A model generated the notes under the pieces. The model ran no database searches, was not told the DNA's origin, and saw only the letters and a list, made by a program, of their open reading frames with translations. Below are positions 34,523 to 44,260 of a DNA stretch of 60,985 nt, one piece after another. This DNA comes from Deltaproteobacteria bacterium (GTDB lineage Bacteria > UBA10199 > SPLOWO2-01-44-7): assembly GCA_030648035.1 (NCBI GenBank), contig JAUSII010000116.1:1-60985 (forward strand), in the 5' to 3' direction. Positions within the stretch are counted from its first letter, which is position 1. Each line of letters begins with the position of its first letter. The position numbers and the translations under genes were made by a program.

Positions 34523-34672
34523 TTATACTTTCTTGCGAACTGTTAAGGATTCCTTGACAGTTGCCTCTGCGAAAATTGACGAGCTCATTTCTGCATTTCT
34601 CTCTATTTCAACATTTTGAACTACCGAGAAATCCTCGGTGGTTGCCTCTACTTTAGCCCCTAGGCAAAATGG
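34523..34672 (-). pseudogene. RhuM-family gene remnant
   Basis: A minus-strand frame ending EATVKESLTVRKKV resembles the RhuM segment EATIKDFLTVRQEG of the gene at 8471-8839, preceded by a second similar block (VEATTEDFSVVQNVEIERN). It has no convincing start and breaks off at the stop at 34523. It looks like a decayed fragment at the left side of island II. Confidence 0.45.
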
Positions 34673-34675
34673 CTA

Positions 34676-37096
34676 TCATGATTCTTGGAGCTTCTTTTTT
34701 TGCGTTTCAACGAGCTCATCTTTTATGGGACTATTGGCAAAGATAGTCCCCCAAACTTCATAAATGAATCTATGGATATCACCAATGTTTACCATCGATA
34801 AAATCATGTCATCAGAATCCTGCTTGATTGGTAAGCGATTCAGTTTTTCCCTCACAAAATCGCTCTCCCATTTGATCACCTCCTCATGCAGTTGATCATT
34901 TGATGGCAAGCCCTTGATGTCTTCTACTTTTATACCTTTTGGAAGTTGATCGGGAGTAGGAGGCGGATACTTCTTGCGGTACATTTCCTCAAAAGTGCGA
35001 ATCATGCCAACAATCTTGTTAAATAAAGTCAGCTTATTCTTTTTGAACGCCAATACACCTAGGTAGCAGACACATAACATTATTCTTGGTTCGTCGTAGC
35101 CATACCCTTTACCAGACTTTTCGAGAAAGTCTTTTGCGATAGAAAAGGCTGCATCAATACATTTGTCTGCAAGATCATCCTGAATATCCTGATGCAGAAG
35201 TATCAGTCCCGTCTTTGCTGGCGTTTCAATAATTTCCTCAAAATAAATTGAATGTCTTGCTTGCAATGCATTGTGAATAAACCAGCCAGGAAGATGAATA
35301 TTCCAACTCATACGATTTTTTAATGCATCACTATCGGAGAAATTACCCTTGTTTAATACATCTATGATCATCCTGTTCCAATTGAAAATTAGGATCGATA
35401 CAGCTTGCGCGATGACATTATCGCAATTCTTTATTTGCTCTGTCATTGAACGGAGCACACGATATATCTCCTCAAAAGCTTCAATGATATTTCCTTCATA
35501 GTTTATTTTTTCATCATTGGTCTTCTTTTGATGGATTTGAAACATTAAACCGATAATATTGGTTAGACGACCAAACGTTATATTAACACCGTAATCAATA
35601 TTGAAGTCATCCCCCAATAAACCAGCGAGTTTAGCAACATGCGAACCAACAATAATTGATTGTATCTTTTCCAATATGCCTTTGATTTCCAGATCCCTCA
35701 TTTCGTGTTGAACAACCCTGGTCAAAATATTCAACAGAGAGTCATTGCACTGATTAATGATGAAGGACTTTTGTGCCTGAATGCCATACGCCGCTATATT
35801 GACTAGCTTTTGCTCGATTTGGTGGTATGGCGTTGTTTCCATTTCTTTCGCAATCGACTGGCCCAATTCGTCCAAAATGAAAATCGACTGATAAACCACT
35901 TCCACATCACCATGTCGAATGGCCGAATCGACATACATGCATAAATATCCGATGACTTGGCTGAAAACAGGATTTTGGCAGCTTGTATTTAAAAATTTCG
36001 TGTCTTTTGCAGCGTTTGAGATTGCTTTATACACATGTAGAATTTTTACAGCATTTTGCGTTAGCTGATTTTTCATGAAGTCATCACCAGCTTTATTTAG
36101 TCGGTCCATTATTGAGCCAGTAAAGTTTTGCGTATCATGTTCGAGCGCCAGAGGGGCAAGAGCAGATGGGAGGGCAACGGAATAATTTTTTTTGAGTCCC
36201 ATGAATTTAATCAGTATATTCCCGACGGCCATCATGCCGCTATCAACCGCACCTAATTCATGCCTAGCGGACAATTTCATGGATATTTCTAAAATATTTT
36301 CAACCTGTCGGTTCAGGTCAGCCCATTTTCTTAAAAGAATCTCATTGGAGATTGAAAGACGGACAAGATCTTCATTTTTTTCTTTGCTCATTAACGAAGC
36401 AAATTCAGTGAATCGCATAATCTCAACATTAGTATCTTTAAGGAATGAGGTCGCCTGTTTTTCTAGGAAAGCAAGGGTATGCAAGGGGTTTATCTTTTCT
36501 CTGACCCTTTTAAATTGAACCGCCACCAGAATGAAAAGAAGCATCATTACCACCAAGATTGCACAGATGCTTCCGATCTTTAGGACCCGGAGAGAAGCTT
36601 GGTCATTCCCACTCCAAAGAATCGCGAATGCGAAAAAGGCAACCGTAATAAATACTATACCTACATAAATAAGCCGCTCTTTTATACCATGCGTATATAC
36701 TTCAAAAAATCTTGAGGAATATAGATCTGCAGAATTTTGAAGGGCAAATAGAGACAGAGAAAATATGATAGCTAAAACGCTACCACTCATTGCACCAGCA
36801 CCAATGAACAGATTGGCCATTGCATCATTGGAAATGGCATCAATACCGAAATAGTGGAGCATTAAAGCAGAAAATGCAATTGCGAGAACAATACCTAAAA
36901 TACCTGCGAGCAACTCAAAATATTTGGATAGCCACTGGCCAAATCGTTTATATCTCCCGATATAGGTCAACTTGGTTAAGAGCCAGTCACGGTAAAGAAA
37001 TAAATAAAGAGCAGACTTGAATGAGCGAAGCCGTTGTGCCAATTTAGATAGGCAGATTTTTATTTTTGAAAATATTTTTAACGCCTTTATTCGCAA
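34676..37096 (-). CDS. large membrane protein of unknown function in a defence island
   Basis: An 806-residue protein. Residues 55-200 hold about four membrane helices (LLAGILGIVLAIAFSALML, LFIGAGAMSGSVLAIIFSLSLF, LIYVGIVFITVAFFAFAILW, ICAILVVMMLLFILVAVQF), in a pattern reminiscent of DUF2254-type proteins. The remaining 600 residues are cytoplasmic, largely helical and unlike any family I recognise. It is AT-richer than the housekeeping genes around it and lies 21 bases downstream of hsdR in the same direction, so it may be cargo of the restriction operon. Confidence 0.75.
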   Translation of the reverse strand: MRIKALKIFSKIKICLSKLAQRLRSFKSALYLFLYRDWLLTKLTYIGRYKRFGQWLSKYFELLAGILGIVLAIAFSALMLHYFGIDAISNDAMANLFIGAGAMSGSVLAIIFSLSLFALQNSADLYSSRFFEVYTHGIKERLIYVGIVFITVAFFAFAILWSGNDQASLRVLKIGSICAILVVMMLLFILVAVQFKRVREKINPLHTLAFLEKQATSFLKDTNVEIMRFTEFASLMSKEKNEDLVRLSISNEILLRKWADLNRQVENILEISMKLSARHELGAVDSGMMAVGNILIKFMGLKKNYSVALPSALAPLALEHDTQNFTGSIMDRLNKAGDDFMKNQLTQNAVKILHVYKAISNAAKDTKFLNTSCQNPVFSQVIGYLCMYVDSAIRHGDVEVVYQSIFILDELGQSIAKEMETTPYHQIEQKLVNIAAYGIQAQKSFIINQCNDSLLNILTRVVQHEMRDLEIKGILEKIQSIIVGSHVAKLAGLLGDDFNIDYGVNITFGRLTNIIGLMFQIHQKKTNDEKINYEGNIIEAFEEIYRVLRSMTEQIKNCDNVIAQAVSILIFNWNRMIIDVLNKGNFSDSDALKNRMSWNIHLPGWFIHNALQARHSIYFEEIIETPAKTGLILLHQDIQDDLADKCIDAAFSIAKDFLEKSGKGYGYDEPRIMLCVCYLGVLAFKKNKLTLFNKIVGMIRTFEEMYRKKYPPPTPDQLPKGIKVEDIKGLPSNDQLHEEVIKWESDFVREKLNRLPIKQDSDDMILSMVNIGDIHRFIYEVWGTIFANSPIKDELVETQKKKLQES

Positions 37097-37117
37097 GTAG
37101 TAGTTCCTTCCACGATT

Positions 37118-39517
37118 TCAACTGTTCGTATCCTGTGCCCTCTCATACAAATACCTCTGAAACCCACTAAACACCTGTGCAATCTGTTCGGGCCGACCAA
37201 GATCAGTGATCGCATCAGCAATCGAATCATGATACTTGAGTCGCAACAAGGGAGTGAGTTTGGACTGGTCTAGTTCTTCAACGCCAATTGTCACGTAGTG
37301 GGCGAGAACAAAATTCAGAAAATCTTGTTTTTTATTGTCGAAATTATTCGCAATGGCGACCTTGGCGCGGGTGGCACGTTCTTCACGGGTAAGCGGCTCA
37401 AGGGCAAAAGCCACGTGACTTAAGACATCAAACAAGTCGCTATTTTCGGCATTAATGATCTTTTGCATTTCGGTAAGTTGCTCGGTGCCAAAACCCTTTT
37501 CGGCCAATCCCTCAAGGAGTCGTTTGCGGGTTTCTGGCAGGCTCCACAGTTTTCGAAGTTCCTCTTCGTCTTTGAAAAAATCCGGTAATTTTCCAAAGAG
37601 CATTTCCATGAATTGAGCCGCAGACATGGGAGTACCATCAGGGTGCCAAAAGCTGGTGCACATCATGTGTTGAATGGTACGCGCTTTACCGTCGGCCAGT
37701 TTAATTTTCGCTTTCTTTTTGCAAATACAAGGCCGCATACCACACTTTGGGCAAGGCTCTTTTGGGCATTCACACGGACTTTGAGCACAGATGGCACAAG
37801 GTTGCGGTGGTCTAACTTCGCAAGCGCATGGCTTTTGGCCGCATTTTTTGCATGATCCTTCAGGCTCTGGTTCAATGGGCTCGCCATCCCACTCAGGATC
37901 ACTAAAATGATGATGGGCTTTCACAAAATCATAGATCGTGAAGTAATCTTTGCCATCATAAAGCCTAGTGCCACGACCAATGATTTGCTTAAACTCAATC
38001 ATCGAGTTTATTGGTCGCATCAAAACGATGTTGCGTATATTCCGTGCATCCACACCGGTAGAAAGTTTTTGTGATGTGGTGAGAATGGTGGGGATAGATT
38101 TTTCATTGTCCTGAAAGTCACGCAGGTGTTGCTCGCCAAGCGAACCATCGTGGGCGGTCACACGCTGGCAATAATTTGGATCTTTGCTGGTTTTGATTTG
38201 ATTAATCAGATCGCGAACAGCAAGGGCATGGGCCTGCGTGGCGCAAAAGACGATGGTCTTTTCTTTCTGGTTGATTTGGGACATGAAGATTTCAACCCGT
38301 TTCTTTTCGCGCTCCTTGATTTCGATGATCTTGTTAAAATCTTTTTCTTCGTAGCGTTTGCCCGCTTCAATCTCGCCTTCAATGAGTTGGTCATCGGACG
38401 TGTACACATACTCATCAAGAGTTGTCGCAATTTGCCTCACGCGAAATGGAGTGAGGAACCCGTCATTGATGCCGTCTTTGAGAGAATACACATAAACAGG
38501 CTCACCAAAATAGGCGTAGGTATCCACGTTGTCTTTTCGTTTGGGTGTTGCAGTGAGTCCCAGTTGCACGGCGGGTGCAAAATAATCGAGGATGCTGCGC
38601 CAATTACTTTCATCGTTCGCACCACCTCGATGACATTCGTCAATGACGATGAAATCAAAAAAATCTGGCGGGTACTCACCAAAATATGGTGAAGGATGAC
38701 CATCTTTGGGTGGCCCACTCATGAAGGTCTGAAAAATAGTGAAAAAGATATTGCCGTTTTTTGGAACTTTCCCTTTTTTCTTGATGTCATCAGGGGCAAT
38801 GCGCACCAAAGCATCTTCTGGAAAAGCCGAAAAGGCATTGTAGGCTTGGTCGGCCAGAATATTGCGATCTGCTAAAAATAAAATACGGGGTCTGCGCGTC
38901 GGTTCACCACTCAAATTCCATCGGCTATGAAAAAGCTTCCAGGCAATTTGAAACGCTATAAAGGTTTTACCCGTGCCGGTGGCCAGTGTGAGCAAAACTC
39001 TCGTTTTGTTATCAGCAACGACCTCAAGAACTCGATCAATGGCAGTATCTTGATAATAACGACCTTGAAAAGCACCGCCTTTATCTTCAAAAGGGACTAC
39101 CGCAAAGCGATCACGCCACGCATTCTGCTCGGCAAAAGTTTGGTCCCACAGTTCTTGAGGGGTAGGAAATGTACTGACTTCATCTTCACCGCCTAACTTC
39201 ATGTCGATCGCATAAATACCTTGGCCGTTGGTGGCATAAGTGAAGCGGATGGCAAGTTTTGCTGCGTAGTCCTTGGCTTGGCCAACACCTTCGGTCAATT
39301 CTTGATCCCAAGCCTTGGCCTCCACAACAGCCAGTTTGGTATTACGATAAATCAAAACATAATCGGCAGTGAGCGCTTTGCCACGTTTGCCTTGGCCTTC
39401 AAGCCGCCCAAGTGTGATTGGGTATTCGCGACGAATGCGACTACCTTCCACAACACCCCAACCAGCGGCGGCAAGAGCAGGGTCAATATGTTCAGCTCTG
39501 GTTTCGGCTTCGTTCAT
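37118..39517 (-). CDS. hsdR: type I restriction R subunit, EcoEI-like (island II)
   Basis: A 799-residue restriction subunit of the EcoEI type. The nuclease core is ADYVLIYRNTKLAVVEAK; helicase motifs are TLATGTGKTFIAFQ, VIDECHRGG, GLTATPKR and ILTTSQKLSTGVD ... IIGRGTRLYDGK. A cysteine-rich linker (about residues 560-605) with four CxxCGxxPCxC-like units lies between the helicase lobes and the C-terminal domain and may bind zinc. It overlaps the RhuM gene stop by four bases. It differs clearly from the island I R subunit, so the two systems are not recent duplicates. Confidence 0.94.
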   Translation of the reverse strand: MNEAETRAEHIDPALAAAGWGVVEGSRIRREYPITLGRLEGQGKRGKALTADYVLIYRNTKLAVVEAKAWDQELTEGVGQAKDYAAKLAIRFTYATNGQGIYAIDMKLGGEDEVSTFPTPQELWDQTFAEQNAWRDRFAVVPFEDKGGAFQGRYYQDTAIDRVLEVVADNKTRVLLTLATGTGKTFIAFQIAWKLFHSRWNLSGEPTRRPRILFLADRNILADQAYNAFSAFPEDALVRIAPDDIKKKGKVPKNGNIFFTIFQTFMSGPPKDGHPSPYFGEYPPDFFDFIVIDECHRGGANDESNWRSILDYFAPAVQLGLTATPKRKDNVDTYAYFGEPVYVYSLKDGINDGFLTPFRVRQIATTLDEYVYTSDDQLIEGEIEAGKRYEEKDFNKIIEIKEREKKRVEIFMSQINQKEKTIVFCATQAHALAVRDLINQIKTSKDPNYCQRVTAHDGSLGEQHLRDFQDNEKSIPTILTTSQKLSTGVDARNIRNIVLMRPINSMIEFKQIIGRGTRLYDGKDYFTIYDFVKAHHHFSDPEWDGEPIEPEPEGSCKKCGQKPCACEVRPPQPCAICAQSPCECPKEPCPKCGMRPCICKKKAKIKLADGKARTIQHMMCTSFWHPDGTPMSAAQFMEMLFGKLPDFFKDEEELRKLWSLPETRKRLLEGLAEKGFGTEQLTEMQKIINAENSDLFDVLSHVAFALEPLTREERATRAKVAIANNFDNKKQDFLNFVLAHYVTIGVEELDQSKLTPLLRLKYHDSIADAITDLGRPEQIAQVFSGFQRYLYERAQDTNS

Positions 39518-40554
39518 GATTTATCCTTTTTAATAGGGGCAATCTCTGGGAGTTCCTTGATGTGGCGATCAAAGTCGGACTCAAAAAGTTGATCCTGCAC
39601 GATGCGATATTTTTCAAACTCACTATCCGCATGTTCTTTAGCGATATCAGCACTGATACGCCCCTTGTCGTGCAAGATGGCCTGTTCATCAAATTCCAGA
39701 AACTGGTCGAGGCGCTTCGCCCAATCTTCCATGCTCATGGGAATTTTTCTTCTGGCACGATTTTCTGCCAAATCGAGATAAGCGTTCACAATTCTGCCGA
39801 GAGATTCCAGCTCATCTTTGGTGAGGTAATTTTTGGCAATGCTCACATCCGGTTTGATGATTTTTCCATCGGGAGCCGCCTCCCACGTGGTTAAACCCAT
39901 GTTGGGCTTGGCGCTGTCTGCGCGATTTTTGATGAGCTCTGCGGCAGTGCGACCATGAATCGCGTAGTGCAGTTTGTTTTGCACTTTGGCAAAAAAATCC
40001 CGAGTGGTGGGAGCGTCTTTGTTGTAATCAATGCTGGTAGCGTAGATGTCAGTAACTTTTTGATAAAACCGTCGCTCGCTAAGGCGGATCTCGCGAATCT
40101 CGGCCAGCAGCCGCTCATAATATTCCTCGCCAAGAAAAGTACCGTTTTCGAGTCGCTTGTTATCGAGTACATAACCCTTGATGGCAAACTCCCGCAAAAC
40201 CCGCGTGGCCCATTGGCGAAACTGCGTGGCTCGTACAGAATTCACTCGGTACCCAACCGAGATGATGGCATCGAGGTTGTAAAAATTGGTATTGTAATTT
40301 TTACCATCGGCAGCAGTTGTTAGGAATTTCCGAATAACTGACTTTTCATCTAACTCTTTGGATTCAAATGTGTTTTTAAGATGTTCGTTGATGGTTGGAA
40401 TGGTCACATCAAATAGCTCCGCCATGAGTTTTTGGGTGAGCCAGATGGTCTCGTTTTCATAGCGGACTTCAATGCCGTTCTCACCAGCTTGGCTTGTAAA
40501 AATCAAAAACTCAGCGGTGCTGTTGCGAATTTGAAGTTTGGTTTCTTTTTTCAT
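39514..40554 (-). CDS. RhuM-family protein (full length)
   Basis: A 346-residue RhuM-family protein embedded between hsdS and hsdR. Conserved blocks: NGIEVRYENETIWLTQKLMAELFDV, HLKNTFESKELDEKSVIRKFLTTA, YNLDAIISVGYRVNSVRATQFRQWATRVLREFAIKGY (read in parts), FYQKVTDIYATSIDY and NKLHYAIHGRTAAELI. The N-terminal part resembles a winged-helix DNA-binding domain. The family name comes from a Salmonella island gene; its role beside restriction systems is unknown, possibly regulatory or protective. Confidence 0.88.
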   Translation of the reverse strand: MKKETKLQIRNSTAEFLIFTSQAGENGIEVRYENETIWLTQKLMAELFDVTIPTINEHLKNTFESKELDEKSVIRKFLTTAADGKNYNTNFYNLDAIISVGYRVNSVRATQFRQWATRVLREFAIKGYVLDNKRLENGTFLGEEYYERLLAEIREIRLSERRFYQKVTDIYATSIDYNKDAPTTRDFFAKVQNKLHYAIHGRTAAELIKNRADSAKPNMGLTTWEAAPDGKIIKPDVSIAKNYLTKDELESLGRIVNAYLDLAENRARRKIPMSMEDWAKRLDQFLEFDEQAILHDKGRISADIAKEHADSEFEKYRIVQDQLFESDFDRHIKELPEIAPIKKDKS

Positions 40555-40556
40555 GG

Positions 40557-41750
40557 TTAAAGCTCCCCGCTAAAAGCTTGGTGCAGGATGGATTTTTTGA
40601 GTTCATCGAGGGCTGCGAGTTTTTGTTGGTAGAGGGATGAGAGGCGTTGGGTTTCCGGTTCGAAAGCACGAAGCTTCTTAACCAATGCGGCTTGCTCCTC
40701 AAGATTCACAGGCACTGGAATCGTGAAGTTGACCAGTGTTTTGATTGGTAACTGTGGTTGCGCTGCCCCAGTTGTTTGCTTTCTTATCTGGTCCTTCACA
40801 ATTTTCGACCTGAACATCTCAAAAAGAAACGAGGGCAATAAGACACGCTTGTTCGGGCGAAAAATTAACATCCCTGAATTGATGCGAATATTGTCGAATG
40901 GAACATCCTCAGAGTAGATACCGATATTCCCAATTGTTCCCCTTGTTGTAAGAACAACATCATCTCGCTTCAGTTTCCCCTTCCGAAGCATGCGGTCTTT
41001 TTCTTCCGAGATGAACATTTTGGACTCAAATTCGAATCCGTCAGGTCGCACGTTCTTTGTATTCATGAAGAGGCAGTAACCCTCCTCTTGGAAATCTGAG
41101 CCATTCGGATAATTCACGCCCCGGTCGCCATCAATAATTTCTAGCAGGGTTTCGTCGCCAAGCTGCCGATCCACCCACCCCGGGCCGCGTTGGCTGAAGA
41201 CGGACCGGAGATGGCTTTCGAAGAGGGCGCGTGCGTTTTGGAGATTCTTTTCCGCATTGGCTTTGGCGGTGGCGATGGCTTCAAAGGCTTTGTCGAGAAC
41301 GGCAACGATGCGGTGTTGTTCGGGGAGGGGTGGGAGGGAGATTTTTATATTCTCAATTTGAGTTTTGTTTATTGAAGAAAAAACAGCTCCTTCATTTCCA
41401 ACAATTTCAGATTCGTTATAAACAAGAAATTGAAAAAGATATTCTGAACTAACGCCACTTGATGGTCTGATGGCAGCTAATCCACGACCAATACAGATTT
41501 TTTGAGTTGAAAAATTAACAGGCCCTACAGGTGCACGTACCGACATCAGAACGTCACCAGCCTCTGCTTCTTTGGTTACATCAGTCGTCCATGTCGTTGG
41601 TTGTCCAATAAACTTCTCAGTAAATTCTTTTTTACCCTGATAAAAAGGCAAGCCTTTAGCCTCGTTGTTATAAAATTTACCTTCAGGAGATTGGCCCGCA
41701 ATAACAGTGCATACATCTCCAAGTTTTTCGGTTTGCCAATTCTTGTTCAT
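40557..41750 (-). CDS. hsdS: type I restriction specificity subunit S (island II)
   Basis: A 397-residue specificity subunit with two target-recognition domains and the spacer helices LPEQHRIVAVLDKAFEAIATAKANAEKNLQNARALFESHL and LEEQAALVKKLRAFEPETQRLSSLYQQKLAALDELKKSIL (read in parts). The spacers differ from those in island I, so the two systems should recognise different sites. It overlaps the preceding hypothetical gene by four bases. Confidence 0.93.
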   Translation of the reverse strand: MNKNWQTEKLGDVCTVIAGQSPEGKFYNNEAKGLPFYQGKKEFTEKFIGQPTTWTTDVTKEAEAGDVLMSVRAPVGPVNFSTQKICIGRGLAAIRPSSGVSSEYLFQFLVYNESEIVGNEGAVFSSINKTQIENIKISLPPLPEQHRIVAVLDKAFEAIATAKANAEKNLQNARALFESHLRSVFSQRGPGWVDRQLGDETLLEIIDGDRGVNYPNGSDFQEEGYCLFMNTKNVRPDGFEFESKMFISEEKDRMLRKGKLKRDDVVLTTRGTIGNIGIYSEDVPFDNIRINSGMLIFRPNKRVLLPSFLFEMFRSKIVKDQIRKQTTGAAQPQLPIKTLVNFTIPVPVNLEEQAALVKKLRAFEPETQRLSSLYQQKLAALDELKKSILHQAFSGEL

Positions 41751-42439
41751 GCGCCACCACTCTGGTTTTGATGAGCAATAATACTGGCCTCAACGTCTGA
41801 AACCACTTTAATAATTTTTTCAAAACATTCCTTTAAAAATGGCAAGACAACTAAATTGCTCGGCAATCCAGGTACGTTGTGATTATCAAAACAGAAACTT
41901 ACCCAGGTGATTTTTTCAGTTTTTAAGATGTTATTTGGTACGGGCAATTGAGTCCTTGGATTAATCGGGACACCCATCACACTCACATTGCCATGAAATG
42001 TGACACCACTGGTCCAGCTAACACCTCCCCCTTGGGGATGACTTACTCGTGTTTCAACTGACTCTGTTCGCTTTTGCGGAATCGGGGTTACATGTTTTAG
42101 CTCATTATTTAATTTGTTAAACCACTCCATCCATTTTTGATCGTTGAATGGTTGCCATTTTTTGATCGAGTTTTTTACTAGGGCAGGCAAATCAGTCGAA
42201 CGCTTTTCAAAATCTGCCTCTTGATCGCAAATTGGAAAGTTGTGATTTGAGATTTTCTTTCTCAAATAATCCAATGCTGATCTTAAGTTGCCAAGATAGT
42301 CCTTAATTTCAACAAGAAGATCTGCTCCAATTTTTGTTTCCCTCAGCGATTTTTTATAGCCATCTTCGATGACTATCAATGAAGATTCAGCCTTTTTTAG
42401 AACTGCATTCACGTCGTCAAATTGCGAGATTCTAGTCAC
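41747..42439 (-). CDS. unknown protein inserted between hsdM and hsdS
   Basis: A 230-residue protein with four-base overlaps on both sides (hsdM upstream, hsdS downstream), so it belongs to the restriction operon. The N-terminal part is helical (LLVEIKDYLGNLRSALDYLRKKI), loosely like HEPN or AbiV-type proteins; WMEWFNKLNNELKHV is another helical block, and the C-terminal part is beta-rich (GVSWTSGVTFHGNVSVMGVPINPRTQLPVP). No catalytic motif is clear. It could modulate the methylase or act as an abortive-infection module. Confidence 0.7.
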   Translation of the reverse strand: MTRISQFDDVNAVLKKAESSLIVIEDGYKKSLRETKIGADLLVEIKDYLGNLRSALDYLRKKISNHNFPICDQEADFEKRSTDLPALVKNSIKKWQPFNDQKWMEWFNKLNNELKHVTPIPQKRTESVETRVSHPQGGGVSWTSGVTFHGNVSVMGVPINPRTQLPVPNNILKTEKITWVSFCFDNHNVPGLPSNLVVLPFLKECFEKIIKVVSDVEASIIAHQNQSGGA

Positions 42440-43884
42440 AACAACCCCCCAATGACTTGCAGAACTTCCGCACTCTCCACATCCAACCCCGCAATCTCCT
42501 CCATAATCTCCTGTGGCGTCCGATGCTTTACCTCTTCTCCCCTATTTGGATTTTTTACCGACAAATCAAAAGTCGTTGGATCGACATTGGCAATATCCAC
42601 ACTCCAACTCTTGGGCGAATCGGCAAATGGCTTTTGCAGCTCAATAAACTCTTTGAGGTCGTCATCATTCAGCGGATTGGTCTTGCCCATGTTGCGACCG
42701 GGATCGAGCTGATAAAACCAAGTTTTTCGTGTGGGCGAACCTTTTTCAAAAAACAACACAACAGTTTTAACTCCCGCACCCAAAAACGTGCCGCCCGGGC
42801 AATCAAGCACCGTATGCAGGTTGCAACTTTCCAAAAGTAGTTTACGTAAGCTCACCGAGGCGTTGTCGGTATTGGATAAAAATGTATTTTTGATGACCAC
42901 ACCACCACGACCACCGGCTTTGAGCATTTTGATAAAGTGCTGCAAAAATAAAAAAGCCGTTTCACCGGTGCGGATGGGAAAGTTTTGCTGCACCTCTTTG
43001 CGTTCTTTGCCACCAAATGGGGGATTAGCCAGCACCACGTCATAACGGTCCTTCTCTTGAATGTCGGTAAGGTTTTCGGTGAGCGTATTGGTGTGGATGA
43101 TGTTTGGCGCCTCAATACCGTGCAGAATCATGTTCATGATGGCGATCACGTAGGCTAGTTTATCTTTTTCTTTGCCGTAGAGAGTTTTTTCTTGCAGTTT
43201 CTTGGCTTCGCCGGTGGTGAGGTTTGGTTTTGATTTTAAAAACTCAAAGGCCTCGCAAAGAAAACCTGCTGAACCAACTGCACCGTCGTAAATACGTTCG
43301 CCGATTTGAGGTTGAACAACCTGCACAATCGCACGGATGAGCGCACGCGGCGTGTAATAGGAACCGCCATCACGTCCGGCATTACCCATGTTGCCGATTT
43401 TTTCTTCAAAGAGATAACTCAGCTCGTGTTTTTCTTTTTGCGTACCGAAGCGAAGCCCGTCGATAGTTTCGACAATCTCACGCAAGTTGTAACCACTGTT
43501 GATCTCATTTTTTGTCTCTGTGAAAATTTCACCAATCTTGTATTCGATGGTGTTTGGTCCGGTTGCCCGCTGTTTAAAACCGTGAAGATACGGAAAGAGC
43601 TTTTGATTAACAAAGTCACGCAGGTCATCGCCCGTGAGCGCCACGTTGTGGTCAAAATTACCGTTTTTGTCCTTGGGTGCCGCCCAGCTTGCCCAGCGAT
43701 AGGGTTTGTCGAGAATGTAGGTGTATTTTTTCCCTTCAAGAGCAGCTTCTGTGGCCTTGTCTTGCTCCAGACCATCGAGATACTTTAAAAAGAGCAGCCA
43801 CGCGGTTTGCTCGGTGTATTTAAGAACGCCTCCACCTTCTCTACGAAGGACGTCATCGATATTTTTAAAAGCTTGTTCAAACAT
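42436..43884 (-). CDS. hsdM: type I restriction methyltransferase subunit M (island II)
   Basis: A 482-residue adenine-N6 methyltransferase. The N-terminal HsdM helical domain (FKNIDDVLRREGGGVLKYTEQTAWLLFLKYLDGLE) is followed by motif I YDGAVGSAGFLCEA, where the usual DPxxGxGG is DGAVGSAG, and motif IV NPPFGG. Both variants are within what is seen in this subgroup, so the enzyme is probably active. It is the second gene of the operon behind the small HTH protein. Confidence 0.94.
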   Translation of the reverse strand: MFEQAFKNIDDVLRREGGGVLKYTEQTAWLLFLKYLDGLEQDKATEAALEGKKYTYILDKPYRWASWAAPKDKNGNFDHNVALTGDDLRDFVNQKLFPYLHGFKQRATGPNTIEYKIGEIFTETKNEINSGYNLREIVETIDGLRFGTQKEKHELSYLFEEKIGNMGNAGRDGGSYYTPRALIRAIVQVVQPQIGERIYDGAVGSAGFLCEAFEFLKSKPNLTTGEAKKLQEKTLYGKEKDKLAYVIAIMNMILHGIEAPNIIHTNTLTENLTDIQEKDRYDVVLANPPFGGKERKEVQQNFPIRTGETAFLFLQHFIKMLKAGGRGGVVIKNTFLSNTDNASVSLRKLLLESCNLHTVLDCPGGTFLGAGVKTVVLFFEKGSPTRKTWFYQLDPGRNMGKTNPLNDDDLKEFIELQKPFADSPKSWSVDIANVDPTTFDLSVKNPNRGEEVKHRTPQEIMEEIAGLDVESAEVLQVIGGLL

Positions 43885-43906
43885 TATTTTGTTTCCTCAA
43901 AAATTC

Positions 43907-44101
43907 TTACTTCTTTGACGACTGCACCACCTGCTTGAGCAACGCTTCCAAATCTTTTTTCTTGTAAAGCCGATACCCGTTCACAGGGTTGCGGTGGGTT
44001 TTGATCTTGCCGGATTTTTCCCAGTTGCGAAGCGTGCCGGTGGAGACACCCAAAAATTTAGCGGCTTCTCGGACCATGATGTAGTTTTGTAGGTTTTCCA
44101 T
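43907..44101 (-). CDS. small MerR/excisionase-type HTH protein
   Basis: A 64-residue DNA-binding protein: MVREAAKFLGVSTGTLRNWEKSGKIKTHRNPVNGYRLYKKKDLEALL is a full MerR-like HTH (read in parts). It is the first gene of the island II restriction operon, 22 bases before hsdM, and diverges from the SpoVG-like gene. It may be an excisionase of the mobile element or a controller of the restriction genes. A 22-bp palindrome in the divergent region is a candidate operator. Confidence 0.85.
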   Translation of the reverse strand: MENLQNYIMVREAAKFLGVSTGTLRNWEKSGKIKTHRNPVNGYRLYKKKDLEALLKQVVQSSKK

Positions 44102-44140
44102 AAATATTTTAAGTAGATAGAATAAAAAGAGCCCGTAGTC

Positions 44141-44187
44141 AAAGATTAATAAAGATTACAATTTTGCGTTTTCAGATCTGAAAACGC
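44141..44187. promoter_or_regulatory. operator-like repeats in the divergent control region
   Basis: The 157-base gap between the HTH gene (minus) and the SpoVG-like gene (plus) holds a perfect 22-bp palindrome at 44166-44187 (half-site GCGTTTTCAGA) and a 10-base-period direct repeat of AAAGATTA at 44141-44158. Helical spacing and position suggest binding sites for a regulator that balances restriction and mobility functions. Confidence 0.6.
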
Positions 44188-44260
44188 TCTCACTTTTCAT
44201 CCATCCCGTAATCCCTGTCACAAAGGCGATGCATGCCCCCCGACAAATGGGAAAAACGTG

